A model generated the notes under the pieces. The model had not been told where the DNA came from, did not search any database, and saw only the letters and a program-made list of their open reading frames with translations. The translations under genes and the position numbers were made by a program. From assembly GCF_042654345.1 (NCBI RefSeq), contig NZ_JBHSGB010000006.1:248001-312000 (forward strand): 64,000 nucleotides of DNA. The letters run 5' to 3'. This stretch comes from Pararheinheimera marina (lineage in GTDB: Bacteria; Pseudomonadota; Gammaproteobacteria; Enterobacterales; Alteromonadaceae). Positions 43,725 to 52,979 of the stretch are shown here, piece by piece (within the stretch, counting starts at the first letter, position 1; each line of letters starts with the position of its first letter).

Positions 43725-45647
43725 TTAATCTTGTAATTGCTGCAGAAATTCTACCGCAGAGTGCAGGTCCCGGCTACGCCGCATTGGCGGTAAACTTTTC
43801 AAAAATACGGCACCATAAGGCTTAGTGACCAGCCGGTTATCACCAATCACCAGCACGCCCTGGTCGGACACATCCCGAATCAGCCGGCCTACCCCTTGTT
43901 TTAAGGTAATAACGGCCTGAGGTAACTGCACCAACGCAAAAGGGTCTTGCCCTTTGAGCTGGCAATCTTCATGTCGCGCCTGCAATAAAGGGTCGTCCGG
44001 TGACGCAAAAGGCAGTTTGTCGATAATGACACAACTTAAGGTGTCCCCCCGCACATCCACCCCTTCCCAGAAACTGCCGGTGCCGAGCAATACGGCATGT
44101 CGGGTTTCAACAAACTGCTCCAGCAACAAGCGTTTGCTGGTACTGCCCTGCACCAGTACAGGCAAGCTTAAATGCTGTGGCAATTCATTCGCCATCCACT
44201 GCAACATGCGGTGACTGGTAAACAGGAAAAAGCAGCGGCCCCGATTGGCTTCAATCAGAGGTACCGCCACTTTCAGCAGCGCCTGAGCAAAACGTGGGTC
44301 GCTCGGTTCAGGTAAATAACGTGGCACCAGCAACATGGCCTGTTGCTGGTAATCAAATGGACTGTCGAGCAGCAAGGTCGCAGCATTTTGCAGCCCCATT
44401 TGCGCGGCATAATGGTCAAAGCCGTTGTCCACCGACAAGGTGGCCGAAGTGAATACCCAAGCCCTTTTCTGACCGAACACCAGCTCACTGAATTTATCGG
44501 CAATGCTAAGCGGCGTTAAATGCAGGCCTAAATGTTGACGGCTGGTTTCATACCAAAAGCTGACGCCGGTTTTTTGCACGTCCTGCAATTTCTCCAGCTG
44601 GTTTTTCGCCTGAGTCAGCCGCTCAAATACATGGTCCACCACCTCATTGCGGCCAAGACTGCCTTTGAGAACCTGATACAACATGCCCATAGCGTCGAAC
44701 ACCCGGGTCAGTGCCAGCTGAATTTCCGGCCGCTGATACGCGTCCCGCCAGTTGCCGCGCTGCGGGTCCTCCGGCCATAACAGCCGTAAATCGCGGGTCA
44801 GCATCGCCAGCTTATCGGCGGTTTTGCTGAGCTGCGGGTGGTCGCGCAGTTCGGTTTTGCAGACCAGGTCCAGCTCTTTGCACAGTTCTAACAAAGTTCG
44901 GGTCGACAAGGATTCGCCAAAATACTCGGACGCAATATCAGGAATTTGATGGGCTTCATCAAAAATCACCACATCCATTTGCGGTAACAGTTCGCCAAAG
45001 CCAGTGTCTTTCAGTGCCATGTCGGCAAAAAACAAATGGTGATTCACTACAACTAAATCAGCTTGTTGGGCTTTTTTGCGCGCCTTAAGCAGGTGGCAAT
45101 CTTCAAAGCTGGGGCAGTCTTTGCCCAAGCAGTTGTCTGTGGTACTGGTGACTAAAGGCAGGGCTTTTGAGTCTTCAGCAATGTAAGTCAGCTCTCCGAC
45201 GTCACCACTTTGTGTTTCCACCGACCACTTTTTGATCAGTGCCAAATCATTCAGCAGCGCAGGTTCCATGCTGGGCGCATGGCCATAATGCTGCTGCAGC
45301 CGGAACAGGCAGAGGTAGTTGGAGCGGCCTTTGAGCAGACTGGTCTCGACCGGTAATTTCAGCGCTTTGAGCACAGTCGGCAAATCACGGAAAAACAGCT
45401 GCTCCTGCAGGTTTTTGGTCCCGGTCGACAGGATCACCTTTTTGCCCGACAACAAAGCCGGTACTAAATACGCGAAGGTTTTGCCTGTGCCCGTACCAGC
45501 TTCGACCACCAGGGCGGAGCCTTGCTCTATGGCCGATGTGACCGCCAGCGCCATTTGTTTTTGTGGGTCGCGGGCGCGAAAACCGGCAATCGCCTGCGAC
45601 AAGGCGCCTTGTTCGGCAAAAGCCGATTCCACTCGTTGACGGAACAT
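43725..45647 (-). CDS. yoaA: ATP-dependent DNA helicase YoaA (XPD/DinG family)
   Basis: This 640-residue SF2 iron-sulphur helicase is linked to DNA repair and replication-fork restart. Walker A reads EAGTGTGKTFAY (about residues 49-60), and four cysteines form the expected Fe-S cluster (YLCLF, then CLGKDCPSFEDC). The DEAH box is VIFDEAHQIP, and motif VI is QGVGRLIRD. YoaA rather than DinG is supported by length and by tsaB next door. AAGG lies about nine bases before the ATG. Confidence 0.94.
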   Translation of the reverse strand: MFRQRVESAFAEQGALSQAIAGFRARDPQKQMALAVTSAIEQGSALVVEAGTGTGKTFAYLVPALLSGKKVILSTGTKNLQEQLFFRDLPTVLKALKLPVETSLLKGRSNYLCLFRLQQHYGHAPSMEPALLNDLALIKKWSVETQSGDVGELTYIAEDSKALPLVTSTTDNCLGKDCPSFEDCHLLKARKKAQQADLVVVNHHLFFADMALKDTGFGELLPQMDVVIFDEAHQIPDIASEYFGESLSTRTLLELCKELDLVCKTELRDHPQLSKTADKLAMLTRDLRLLWPEDPQRGNWRDAYQRPEIQLALTRVFDAMGMLYQVLKGSLGRNEVVDHVFERLTQAKNQLEKLQDVQKTGVSFWYETSRQHLGLHLTPLSIADKFSELVFGQKRAWVFTSATLSVDNGFDHYAAQMGLQNAATLLLDSPFDYQQQAMLLVPRYLPEPSDPRFAQALLKVAVPLIEANRGRCFFLFTSHRMLQWMANELPQHLSLPVLVQGSTSKRLLLEQFVETRHAVLLGTGSFWEGVDVRGDTLSCVIIDKLPFASPDDPLLQARHEDCQLKGQDPFALVQLPQAVITLKQGVGRLIRDVSDQGVLVIGDNRLVTKPYGAVFLKSLPPMRRSRDLHSAVEFLQQLQD

Positions 45648-45731
45648 CAGCGCTGACCTTGCCGGGCTGGAAAACTGAAATGCTGCAAATCCACTAACCT
45701 GCTGAGAAAAACAGCCGCTATTATGCCTTTG

Positions 45732-46007
45732 TCAGACAAAAATATCTAAGTGACCATCGGCATCAGCGTGCTGATCGGCTTCCGGTGTGATCTGAGGGGT
45801 AACTGCTGCGGCTGCCGAAGCGGCTTGTCCCTGGCCATTCCGGCCTTTTTGCTGCTTCTGCTGTTCTTTGAGCAGTATTAAAAAACGTTTTTCGTTTCTG
45901 TCATAAGCGCTGATCCGGGCGTCTTTAAACACCGGCGTGATCATAGGCCCAGCTGATGCGGTTGGTGTGCCCGGCGGTCGCTGCAAATAAGGAAATAAGA
46001 TGTCCAT
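45732..46007 (-). CDS. Small unknown protein upstream of yoaA
   Basis: This 91-residue protein begins at the ATG ending at 46007, which has a perfect AGGAGG five bases upstream. The frame extends to 46046, but without a site. It has no recognised domain. The middle has a helical AYDRNEKRFLILLKEQQKQQK stretch and an Ala/Gln-rich tail that ends ADGHLDIFV. It lies 84 bases before yoaA and is divergent from the his operon. Its short acidic/hydrophobic C-terminus resembles the end of the 42643-42948 protein. Confidence 0.65.
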   Translation of the reverse strand: MDILFPYLQRPPGTPTASAGPMITPVFKDARISAYDRNEKRFLILLKEQQKQQKGRNGQGQAASAAAAVTPQITPEADQHADADGHLDIFV

Positions 46008-46275
46008 CAAAGCCTCCTTTGTATTGTTATCGGCCGGAACCGCCACAACTTTATCTATACAACCTGCTTACATATTAACCAAATCAAAAGCCTGACTCTC
46101 TTGTTTATTTTGACCGTCGCTTATAGAACAAATTCACAAATCATCATCAAACACAATAAATTCAAAGCATTAAACAAATCTCCAAACCAATTGGATTGGA
46201 AAAATCATTGAATTTTCTGCTTGCCTGTACTGCGCAAATCCGCTAGCTTGTATACAACCTAAGCAGGAGATACTC

Positions 46276-46326
46276 ATGAAATTGTTCAACAGCTGGCACC
46301 ATCATCACCATCATTTGTCCGACTAG
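46276..46326 (+). CDS. hisL: his operon leader peptide
   Basis: This 16-codon ORF encodes MKLFNSWHHHHHHLSD, with six consecutive His codons (CAC CAT CAT CAC CAT CAT). AGGAG lies six bases before the ATG. It precedes a terminator/antiterminator pair and hisG. Stalling of ribosomes at the His codons when His-tRNA is scarce would prevent the terminator from forming, the classical attenuation control of the operon. Confidence 0.96.
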   Translation: MKLFNSWHHHHHHLSD

Positions 46327-46340
46327 CTAGTCCTTGTTGA

Positions 46341-46434
46341 CCATGGAGGCTAGTTTGTACACGGCCTCCGATGGGAACTCTGCAACAGATGCAAACAAAA
46401 ACCCCGGGGCCAGAACCCCGGGGTTTTTGTTTTT
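46341..46434 (+). promoter_or_regulatory. his attenuator: pause-type hairpin and intrinsic terminator
   Basis: A first hairpin pairs CCAT-GGAGGC (46341-46350) with GCCTCC-g-ATGG (46364-46374). The terminator is a perfect 17-bp stem (46393-46409 with 46416-46432) ending in TTTTTGTTTTT. It lies 29 bases before the hisG ATG and acts with the His6 leader peptide. Confidence 0.93.
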
Positions 46435-46463
46435 AACGCTTTAAAAAATAGACGAGACAGCAT

Positions 46464-47366
46464 ATGACAGTAGACGGCAAAAGATTACGTATTGCGATGC
46501 AGAAATCCGGTCGCTTATCGCAGGATTCACAAGCACTGCTGACCAGTTGTGGTTTGAAAATCAACTTACGTGAGCAGCGCCTGATTGCCCATGTCGAGAA
46601 TATGGAGATCGACCTGCTGCGGGTGCGCGACGACGATATTCCGGGCCTGGTGATGGATGGTGTCTGTGACCTTGGCATTGTCGGCGAAAACGTGCTGGAA
46701 GAGCTGTCGCTGCAGCGCCAGATCGACAACGAACCTTATAATTATCAGGTGTTAACCCGCTTAGACTTTGGCGGCTGCCGTTTATCTATTGCAGTACCAC
46801 AAGAAGAAAACTACCAGTCGGTGAAAGATTTGGAAGGTCGCACCATTGCGACCACCTACCCTCGCCTGCTCAACCGCTACCTGAAACAAAATGGCGTCAA
46901 TGCCCGGGTGGTGACGTTAAAAGGTTCAGTGGAAGTGGCACCTCGTGCAGGTCTCGCCAGTGCCATCTGTGATTTAGTTTCCACCGGTGCCACGCTCGAA
47001 GCCAATGGCCTGAAAGAAGTAGAGGTAATTTACCGCTCCAAAGCTGTGCTTATTCAGCGCCGCGATCTGGCAGAAAGCAACAAGCTGAACATGATCAACA
47101 AACTGATGCCACGTATCGCAGGCGTGATGCAAGCCAATGAAAGCAAATACATTATGCTGCACGCCCCACGGGCTCAGCTGGAACAGGTGATTGCGTTATT
47201 ACCTGGCGCTGAGAACCCGACCTTATTGCCGCTGGCTGGCAATGACGCCATGGTTGCCATCCACGTGGTCAGCAGCGAAACCCTGTTCTGGGAAACCATG
47301 GAAAAGCTCAAAGCGCTGGGCGCTAGCTCGATTCTGGTGCTGCCGATTGAAAAGATGATGGAGTAA
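46464..47366 (+). CDS. hisG: ATP phosphoribosyltransferase
   Basis: HisG condenses ATP and PRPP, the first and feedback-inhibited step of histidine synthesis. The 300-residue long form has the catalytic domain (RIAMQKSGRLSQDSQ, RVRDDDIPGLVMDG, GSVEVAPRAGLASAICDLVSTGAT) and a C-terminal regulatory domain ending VLPIEKMME, as in E. coli. It is the first structural gene after the attenuator; hisD follows 6 bases later. Confidence 0.98.
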   Translation: MTVDGKRLRIAMQKSGRLSQDSQALLTSCGLKINLREQRLIAHVENMEIDLLRVRDDDIPGLVMDGVCDLGIVGENVLEELSLQRQIDNEPYNYQVLTRLDFGGCRLSIAVPQEENYQSVKDLEGRTIATTYPRLLNRYLKQNGVNARVVTLKGSVEVAPRAGLASAICDLVSTGATLEANGLKEVEVIYRSKAVLIQRRDLAESNKLNMINKLMPRIAGVMQANESKYIMLHAPRAQLEQVIALLPGAENPTLLPLAGNDAMVAIHVVSSETLFWETMEKLKALGASSILVLPIEKMME

Positions 47367-47372
47367 ACCAGC

Positions 47373-48704
47373 ATGCAAATCCAAGCTTGGCCTGCGCAGC
47401 AAGCGGCACAGCAACAGCTGCTGGCCCGTCCGCTGCAACAGCAATCGCAGCAATTGACCGATGCAGTGCGCAGTATTATTCAGGCAGTGAAAACCGAAGG
47501 CGATGTGGCGCTACGCCGTTTCAGCGCAGAGTTCGACCGGGTTGCTGACAACCCGCTGCGTTTATCCGCCGAGCGCCAGCAGCAGTTAATCAGCGGTTTA
47601 TCGGATGAGCTGAAACAAGCCATTGAAACGGCTTATGGCAATATCCGTCGTTTTCACGCCGCGCAAGTTCCGCAAGACATTGAACTGGACACCCAACCCG
47701 GCGTGACCTGCCAGCTGAAATACCAGGCCATCACCAGCGTGGGTTTGTATGTGCCAGGCGGCAGTGCGCCACTGCCTTCAACTGTATTAATGCTGGGTAT
47801 TCCGGCTCAGTTAGCGGGCTGCCCGCGTGTGGTGCTGGTGACGCCGCCGGGTCAGCCTCAGGCTGGTGACATTGCCGCCGAAATTGTCTATGCAGCCTCA
47901 CTCTGCGGCATCAGCGAAATTTACACCTTAGGCGGCGCTCAGGCCATTGCCGCTTTAGCCTATGGCACTGACACTATTGTGCCTGTCGATAAAATATTTG
48001 GCCCCGGCAACCGCTATGTTACCGAAGCCAAACAGCAAGTCAGTCAGGATGCCCGCGGCGCGGCCATTGATATGCCAGCGGGCCCCTCTGAGGTGCTGGT
48101 GATAGCCGATGACAGCGCCAACCCGGTGTTTGTTGCCGCCGATTTATTGTCGCAAGCCGAGCACGGCCCGGATTCGCAAGTGGTGCTGGTCAGCCCCTCT
48201 GAAGCCTTGCTCGATGCGGTGGTGGTGGAACTGGAACGCCAAACCGCCTTATTACCCCGCGGCGCTATTGCCGAAAAGGCACTGGCCAACAGTCGGCTGA
48301 TTTTAACCAAAGATTTGGCCAGCGCAGCGCTGGTCAGCAATTTATATGCGCCAGAGCACCTGATTATTCAGACCCGTGACGACGAGCAACTGCTTGGCAG
48401 CCTTACCAATGCCGCCAGCATTTTTGTCGGGCCTTTTACGCCGGAGTCAGCCGGTGATTACGCCAGTGGTACGAACCATGTGTTGCCGACTTACGGCTAT
48501 AGCCGCAACCACAGCAGTTTAAGCCTGGCCGATTTTTACCGCCGTTACACAGTGCAAAAACTGACAGCAGCCGGCATGCGCGCGCTGGGGCCAACCATTG
48601 TCAAACTGGCCAAAGCCGAAGGCTTAGACGCCCACGCTAATGCCGTGTTGTTTCGCTTAGATGTATTAAAAAGCCAGGCCAGCCAAGAGGATGTTTCGGC
48701 ATGA
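47373..48704 (+). CDS. hisD: Histidinol dehydrogenase
   Basis: HisD carries out the last two oxidations from histidinol to histidine using NAD and zinc. The 443 residues show LYVPGGSAPLPSTVLM, FGPGNRYVTEAKQ, DMPAGPSEVLV and the HVLPTYG region typical of the family. Its 3' end overlaps the start of hisC by 4 bases (ATGA), so the two are translationally coupled. Confidence 0.98.
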   Translation: MQIQAWPAQQAAQQQLLARPLQQQSQQLTDAVRSIIQAVKTEGDVALRRFSAEFDRVADNPLRLSAERQQQLISGLSDELKQAIETAYGNIRRFHAAQVPQDIELDTQPGVTCQLKYQAITSVGLYVPGGSAPLPSTVLMLGIPAQLAGCPRVVLVTPPGQPQAGDIAAEIVYAASLCGISEIYTLGGAQAIAALAYGTDTIVPVDKIFGPGNRYVTEAKQQVSQDARGAAIDMPAGPSEVLVIADDSANPVFVAADLLSQAEHGPDSQVVLVSPSEALLDAVVVELERQTALLPRGAIAEKALANSRLILTKDLASAALVSNLYAPEHLIIQTRDDEQLLGSLTNAASIFVGPFTPESAGDYASGTNHVLPTYGYSRNHSSLSLADFYRRYTVQKLTAAGMRALGPTIVKLAKAEGLDAHANAVLFRLDVLKSQASQEDVSA

Positions 48705-49756
48705 AGATCAGTGAATTAGCCCGCGATAAAGTCAAAAACCTGGTGCCGTACGCCTCGGCCCGGCTTAGCATGAGTGGTGGGTCGGTCTGGCTCAACGCCA
48801 ATGAAAATTCGCTGGCTACCCAGTATCAGTTAAGTGGCGACTACAACAGATACCCGGATTGCCAGCCACCAGCCTTGATCCAGGCCTATGCCAGCTACGC
48901 TGGTGTCAGCCCTGATCAGGTGCTGACCAGCCGCGGCGCCGACGAAGGCATTGAACTCTTAATCAAAAGCTTCTGTGAGCCGGGTAAAGACCGCATCAGC
49001 ATTTGCCCACCGACCTATGGCATGTACAAAATCAGCGCCTTTAGCCAGGACGTTGAGGTCAATACAGTGCCGCTGACCAAGGAGCTGACGCTGGACCTGC
49101 CAGCGCTCTTTGCGGCGCCAGACACCAAGCTGGTGTTTATCTGCAGCCCGAACAACCCGACGGGAGACTTAATTCCACGTCAGCAAATAATTGAGGTACT
49201 GGAGTTTTTCGCCGGCAAAGCACTGGTGGTGCTGGATGAAGCCTATATTGAGTTTGCTCCAGAAGCGACTGTGGTGAATTTACTGGCCGACTACCCGCAT
49301 TTGGTGGTGCTGCGTACCTTGTCCAAAGCCTTTGCGCTGGCTGGCCTGCGCTGTGGCTTTACCCTGGCGCAGCCGCCTGTGATTGCCGCACTGAAACAAA
49401 TGATTGCGCCCTACCCGGTGCCGGCGCCTGTAGCAGACATTGCGGTGCAGGCACTGTCCAAAGAAGGCCAGCAGCAGATGCGCAGCAGAGTGCAGACCAT
49501 TTTGCGCGAACGCGACCATTTCAGCCGTTTTGCCGCCGACTTGCCCTATGTCAGCCGGGTGTACAGCACGGCTGCCAACTATGTGCTGCTGAGCGTGCCT
49601 GACGCCGCCGCTGTGGTAAGCGCCATTGCCGACAAAGGCATTTTAATTCGCAACCAGTCCAGCCAAATTGGCCTGGGCCAGGTGGTGCGGGTGTCGATTG
49701 GCAGCCCGGCCGAGATGCAACAGCTAAAAGCCGTAATGGCAGAGCTGTCGTTTTGA
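48701..49756 (+). CDS. hisC: Histidinol-phosphate aminotransferase
   Basis: This 351-residue PLP-dependent class I/II aminotransferase converts imidazole-acetol phosphate to histidinol phosphate. The PLP lysine is in RTLSKAFALAGLRCGF, with CSPNNPTGD and VLDEAYIEFAP as further family motifs, and LNANENS near the N-terminus. It overlaps hisD by 4 bases; hisB begins 45 bases after its stop. Confidence 0.98.
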   Translation: MKISELARDKVKNLVPYASARLSMSGGSVWLNANENSLATQYQLSGDYNRYPDCQPPALIQAYASYAGVSPDQVLTSRGADEGIELLIKSFCEPGKDRISICPPTYGMYKISAFSQDVEVNTVPLTKELTLDLPALFAAPDTKLVFICSPNNPTGDLIPRQQIIEVLEFFAGKALVVLDEAYIEFAPEATVVNLLADYPHLVVLRTLSKAFALAGLRCGFTLAQPPVIAALKQMIAPYPVPAPVADIAVQALSKEGQQQMRSRVQTILRERDHFSRFAADLPYVSRVYSTAANYVLLSVPDAAAVVSAIADKGILIRNQSSQIGLGQVVRVSIGSPAEMQQLKAVMAELSF

Positions 49757-49801
49757 TGATGATTATGATTTTCCAAAAGAATTGATGAGCTGAGGTTTGC
49801 A

Positions 49802-50872
49802 ATGACCGCTTTGCCTATTTTATTTATCGACCGCGACGGCACCATGGTGGAAGAGCCACCTGTCGACAAACAACTGGATAGCCTGGAAAAACTGACTTAC
49901 GAGCCAGATTTAGTGCCAAGCCTGCTGAAGTTACAAAGTGCCGGTTACCGGCTGGTGATGGTCACCAATCAGGACGGCCTGGGCACCGACAGCTTTCCTC
50001 GCGACACCTTTGACGCACCACATGACAAAATGATGCAGCTGCTGACCTCGCAAGGCATTCGATTTGACGACGTGCTGATTTGCCCGCACTTTGAGCGAGA
50101 CAACTGCAGCTGCCGCAAACCCAAACTCGGGCTGGTGAAGGACTACCTGCAGCAAGGCAAAATCGACTTTACCAATTCTTTTGTGATTGGTGACCGCCAA
50201 ACCGACGTGCAGCTGGCCGAGAATATGGGCCTGCGCAGTTTCCGTTACGACCGGAGCACTTTGGGCTGGAAAGCCATTACTCAGGCGCTGCTAAGCAAAG
50301 GCCGCACCGCCAGTGTCAGCCGGGTGACCCGCGAAACCAATATTCAGGTGACGGTGGATTTAGACCAAAGCGGCGCCAACCAAATCAGCACCGGCGTTGG
50401 CTTTTTTGACCATATGTTGGACCAAATAGCCACCCACGGCGGCTTCTTATTAAAGCTGACCGTCGAAGGCGATTTACATATTGATGACCACCACAGTGTG
50501 GAAGACGCAGCACTGGCGCTGGGGCAGGCGCTGAAACAAGCACTTGGCAATAAAAAAGGCATTCAACGTTTTGGTTTTGTGCTGCCGATGGATGAATGCC
50601 GCGCCGAATGTGTGCTGGATTTATCCGGCCGGCCGCTGTTGAAATTTGACGCTGAGCTTGGTCAGGGTCAGGTCGGCACCCTGAATCTGGAAATGGTGCA
50701 GCACTTTTTCAGAAGCCTTAGCGACGCCATGCTGATGACGCTGCACTTGTCCGTCAGCCCAGGCAACAAACACCATATGGTGGAAGGCTTGTTTAAAGCG
50801 TTTGGCCGCGCCTTGGGCCAGGCCATTAAAGTCAGCGGCGATGCATTGCCAAGCAGTAAAGGAGTGCTCTGA
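49802..50872 (+). CDS. hisB: Bifunctional histidinol-phosphatase / imidazoleglycerol-phosphate dehydratase
   Basis: The 356-residue fusion combines a HAD-type phosphatase (about 1-165; FIDRDGTMVEEP, Cys-rich zinc loop CPHFERDNCSCRKPK) with an IGP dehydratase (about 170-356; ATHGGFLLKL, DDHHSVEDAALALG, GNKHHMVEGLFKAFG). This fusion is the enterobacterial-type HisB. It shares two bases with the hisH start (TGATG). Confidence 0.98.
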   Translation: MTALPILFIDRDGTMVEEPPVDKQLDSLEKLTYEPDLVPSLLKLQSAGYRLVMVTNQDGLGTDSFPRDTFDAPHDKMMQLLTSQGIRFDDVLICPHFERDNCSCRKPKLGLVKDYLQQGKIDFTNSFVIGDRQTDVQLAENMGLRSFRYDRSTLGWKAITQALLSKGRTASVSRVTRETNIQVTVDLDQSGANQISTGVGFFDHMLDQIATHGGFLLKLTVEGDLHIDDHHSVEDAALALGQALKQALGNKKGIQRFGFVLPMDECRAECVLDLSGRPLLKFDAELGQGQVGTLNLEMVQHFFRSLSDAMLMTLHLSVSPGNKHHMVEGLFKAFGRALGQAIKVSGDALPSSKGVL

Positions 50873-51477
50873 TGAGCCTGGTGATTGTTGATACCGGCTG
50901 CGCCAATATCAGCTCTGTGTACTGCGCCTTTAAACGCCTGGGGGTGGAGGCCAAAGTCAGCCGCGACCTTGGCGAGATTAAAAACGCCGCCAAACTGCTG
51001 TTGCCTGGTGTTGGCGCCGCCCGTCAGGCCATGAGCAATTTACAGCAGCGTGATTTAATCGACACTTTAAAAGCCGCGCCACAGCCATTGCTTGGCATTT
51101 GCTTAGGTATGCAGCTTTTGACCGACCACAGCGAAGAAGGTGATGTCGCCTGTTTAGGTATTTTACCCGGCGAAGTCAAACGCATGCAGGTCGGCAAGCT
51201 GCGCTTACCGCATATGGGCTGGAATACGTTGACGACCACCGACGCCGGACAACAGCACCCGTTGCTCGCCGGTATTGGCGCACAGGATTATGTCTACTTT
51301 GTGCATAGCTTTGCGGTGGCGCCATCGGCCATTACGCTCGCCAGTTGCGACTATGGCCAGCGCTTTGCGGCAGTGATTGGTCAGGGCAATAAATTTGGTG
51401 CTCAGTTTCACCCGGAGCGCTCCGGCAAAGTGGGCGCGCTGCTGTTACAGAACTTTTTAAGCCTGAAGGCTGATTGA
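50872..51477 (+). CDS. hisH: Imidazole glycerol phosphate synthase, glutaminase subunit
   Basis: HisH supplies ammonia from glutamine to HisF. The 201-residue class I amidotransferase has the nucleophile Cys in LGICLGMQLL, the oxyanion region LPGVGAARQAM, and the catalytic His-Pro-Glu in QFHPERSGK. It overlaps hisB and lies 9 bases before hisA. Confidence 0.98.
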   Translation: MSLVIVDTGCANISSVYCAFKRLGVEAKVSRDLGEIKNAAKLLLPGVGAARQAMSNLQQRDLIDTLKAAPQPLLGICLGMQLLTDHSEEGDVACLGILPGEVKRMQVGKLRLPHMGWNTLTTTDAGQQHPLLAGIGAQDYVYFVHSFAVAPSAITLASCDYGQRFAAVIGQGNKFGAQFHPERSGKVGALLLQNFLSLKAD

Positions 51478-51486
51478 GGAAAGCTT

Positions 51487-52224
51487 GTGATTATTCCTGC
51501 AATTGATTTGATTAACGGTAAAACGGTGCGGCTTTATCAGGGCAGTTACGACCAGACGACAGAATATACGCAAAGCCCGCTGCAGCTGCGGGATTTATAC
51601 GCCGAAGCAGGCGCAGGCCTGCTGCATCTGGTGGATTTAACCGGCGCAAAAAACGCTGCTGAGCGCCAATTGCCACTACTCAAACAACTGATGCAAAACG
51701 CACCGCTGCCAGTTCAGGTCGGTGGTGGTGTGCGCACCGAAGCCGATGTGGAGCAACTGCTCGAAGCTGGTGCTTCACGCGTAGTAGTTGGCAGTGTTGC
51801 GATTCGCCAGCCTGAACTGGTCAGTGACTGGTTACGCCAATACGGTGGTGAACGTATCGTGTTGGCGCTTGATGTCGTCATTCGTGCTGATGGCGCCAAA
51901 ACCCTGCCAAGCCATGGCTGGATTGAACAAAGTGAACTCAGGCTGGAGCAATTACTGGATGGCTACTTAAGCTCTGGTGCCCGCCATGTGCTCTGCACCG
52001 ACATCAGCAAAGACGGTACTCTGCAAGGCCCAAATCAGGCCTTGTACCATGAAGTGGCGGCCCGTTATCCGCAAATTGTCTGGCAGGCCTCTGGCGGTGT
52101 CGGCGCCTTGTCAGATATCAGCGCATTAAAACCAACAGGGGTTGGTGGTGTGATTTTAGGCCGCGCTTTACTCGAAGGTAAATTTACCGTGCAGGAGGCA
52201 ATTCAATGCTGGCAAGACGCTTAA
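51487..52224 (+). CDS. hisA: ProFAR isomerase (phosphoribosylformimino-AICAR isomerase)
   Basis: HisA is a 245-residue (beta/alpha)8 barrel enzyme that opens the ribose of ProFAR. Key segments are IPAIDLINGKTVRLYQG (catalytic Asp 7), VGGGVRTEADVEQLLEAGASRVVVGS, and TDISKDGTLQGPN (catalytic Asp). The start codon is GTG at 51487, preceded by AGGAAAG. The end overlaps hisF by 19 bases. Confidence 0.98.
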   Translation: MIIPAIDLINGKTVRLYQGSYDQTTEYTQSPLQLRDLYAEAGAGLLHLVDLTGAKNAAERQLPLLKQLMQNAPLPVQVGGGVRTEADVEQLLEAGASRVVVGSVAIRQPELVSDWLRQYGGERIVLALDVVIRADGAKTLPSHGWIEQSELRLEQLLDGYLSSGARHVLCTDISKDGTLQGPNQALYHEVAARYPQIVWQASGGVGALSDISALKPTGVGGVILGRALLEGKFTVQEAIQCWQDA

Positions 52225-52979
52225 TTCCCTGTCTGGATGTGCGGGATGGCAAAGTGGTGAAAGGCGTGCAATTTCGTAACCACGAAATTATCGGCGAAAT
52301 AGTGCCGCTGGCGCAGGCTTACGCCGAACAAGGCGCCGACGAGCTGGTGTTTTACGACATTACCGCCTCCAGCGATGGCCGTGTGGTGGATAAAAGCTGG
52401 GTGCGCCGCATTGCTGAAGTCATTGATATTCCATTTTGTGTCGCAGGTGGTATTAAATCTGTGGCCGACGCAGGGCTGATTTTAGAAATGGGCGCCGACA
52501 AAATTTCGGTGAACAGCCCAGCGCTGGCACGGCCTGAGCTGATTAGCGAGCTGGAACACAACTTCGGCCAGCAATGTGTGGTGGTCGGTATCGACAGCTT
52601 CTTTGACAAAGCAACGGGCCAGTATCAGGTGTATCAGTTTACCGGCGATGAACACCGCACCCAAAAAACCAGCTGGTTAACGCTGGACTGGGTGAAACAG
52701 GTGCAGCAACTGGGGGCAGGTGAAATTGTACTCAACTGCATGAACCAGGACGGCGTGCGCCAGGGGTATGATATTGCTCAGCTCAAAGCCGTGCGGGCGA
52801 GTTGCTCGGTGCCGCTGATTGCCAGTGGCGGTGCCGGTGCTAAGGCGCATTTTGCTGACGTATTCAAACAAGCCGATGTTGACGGTGCCTTGGCCGCGTC
52901 GGTGTTTCACAAAGGCGTAATTGCCATACCTGATTTAAAGCAGTATTTGCTGGCACAGCAGTTGGAGATCCGGCCATGA
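52206..52979 (+). CDS. hisF: Imidazole glycerol phosphate synthase, cyclase subunit
   Basis: HisF uses ammonia from HisH to make IGP and AICAR. The 257-residue (beta/alpha)8 barrel has RLIPCLDVRDGKVVKGV (catalytic Asp 11), FYDITASSDGR, VAGGIKSVADA, GADKISVNSPAL, and a second catalytic Asp in CMNQDGVRQGYD. It overlaps hisA by 19 bases and hisI by 4 (ATGA). Confidence 0.98.
   Translation: MLARRLIPCLDVRDGKVVKGVQFRNHEIIGEIVPLAQAYAEQGADELVFYDITASSDGRVVDKSWVRRIAEVIDIPFCVAGGIKSVADAGLILEMGADKISVNSPALARPELISELEHNFGQQCVVVGIDSFFDKATGQYQVYQFTGDEHRTQKTSWLTLDWVKQVQQLGAGEIVLNCMNQDGVRQGYDIAQLKAVRASCSVPLIASGGAGAKAHFADVFKQADVDGALAASVFHKGVIAIPDLKQYLLAQQLEIRP

Noticed and set aside
46276..46326. Six histidine codons suggesting an engineered His-tag
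   Set aside because: Context (ribosome-binding site, 16-codon ORF, attenuator and hisG downstream) shows a natural his leader peptide, not a vector sequence.
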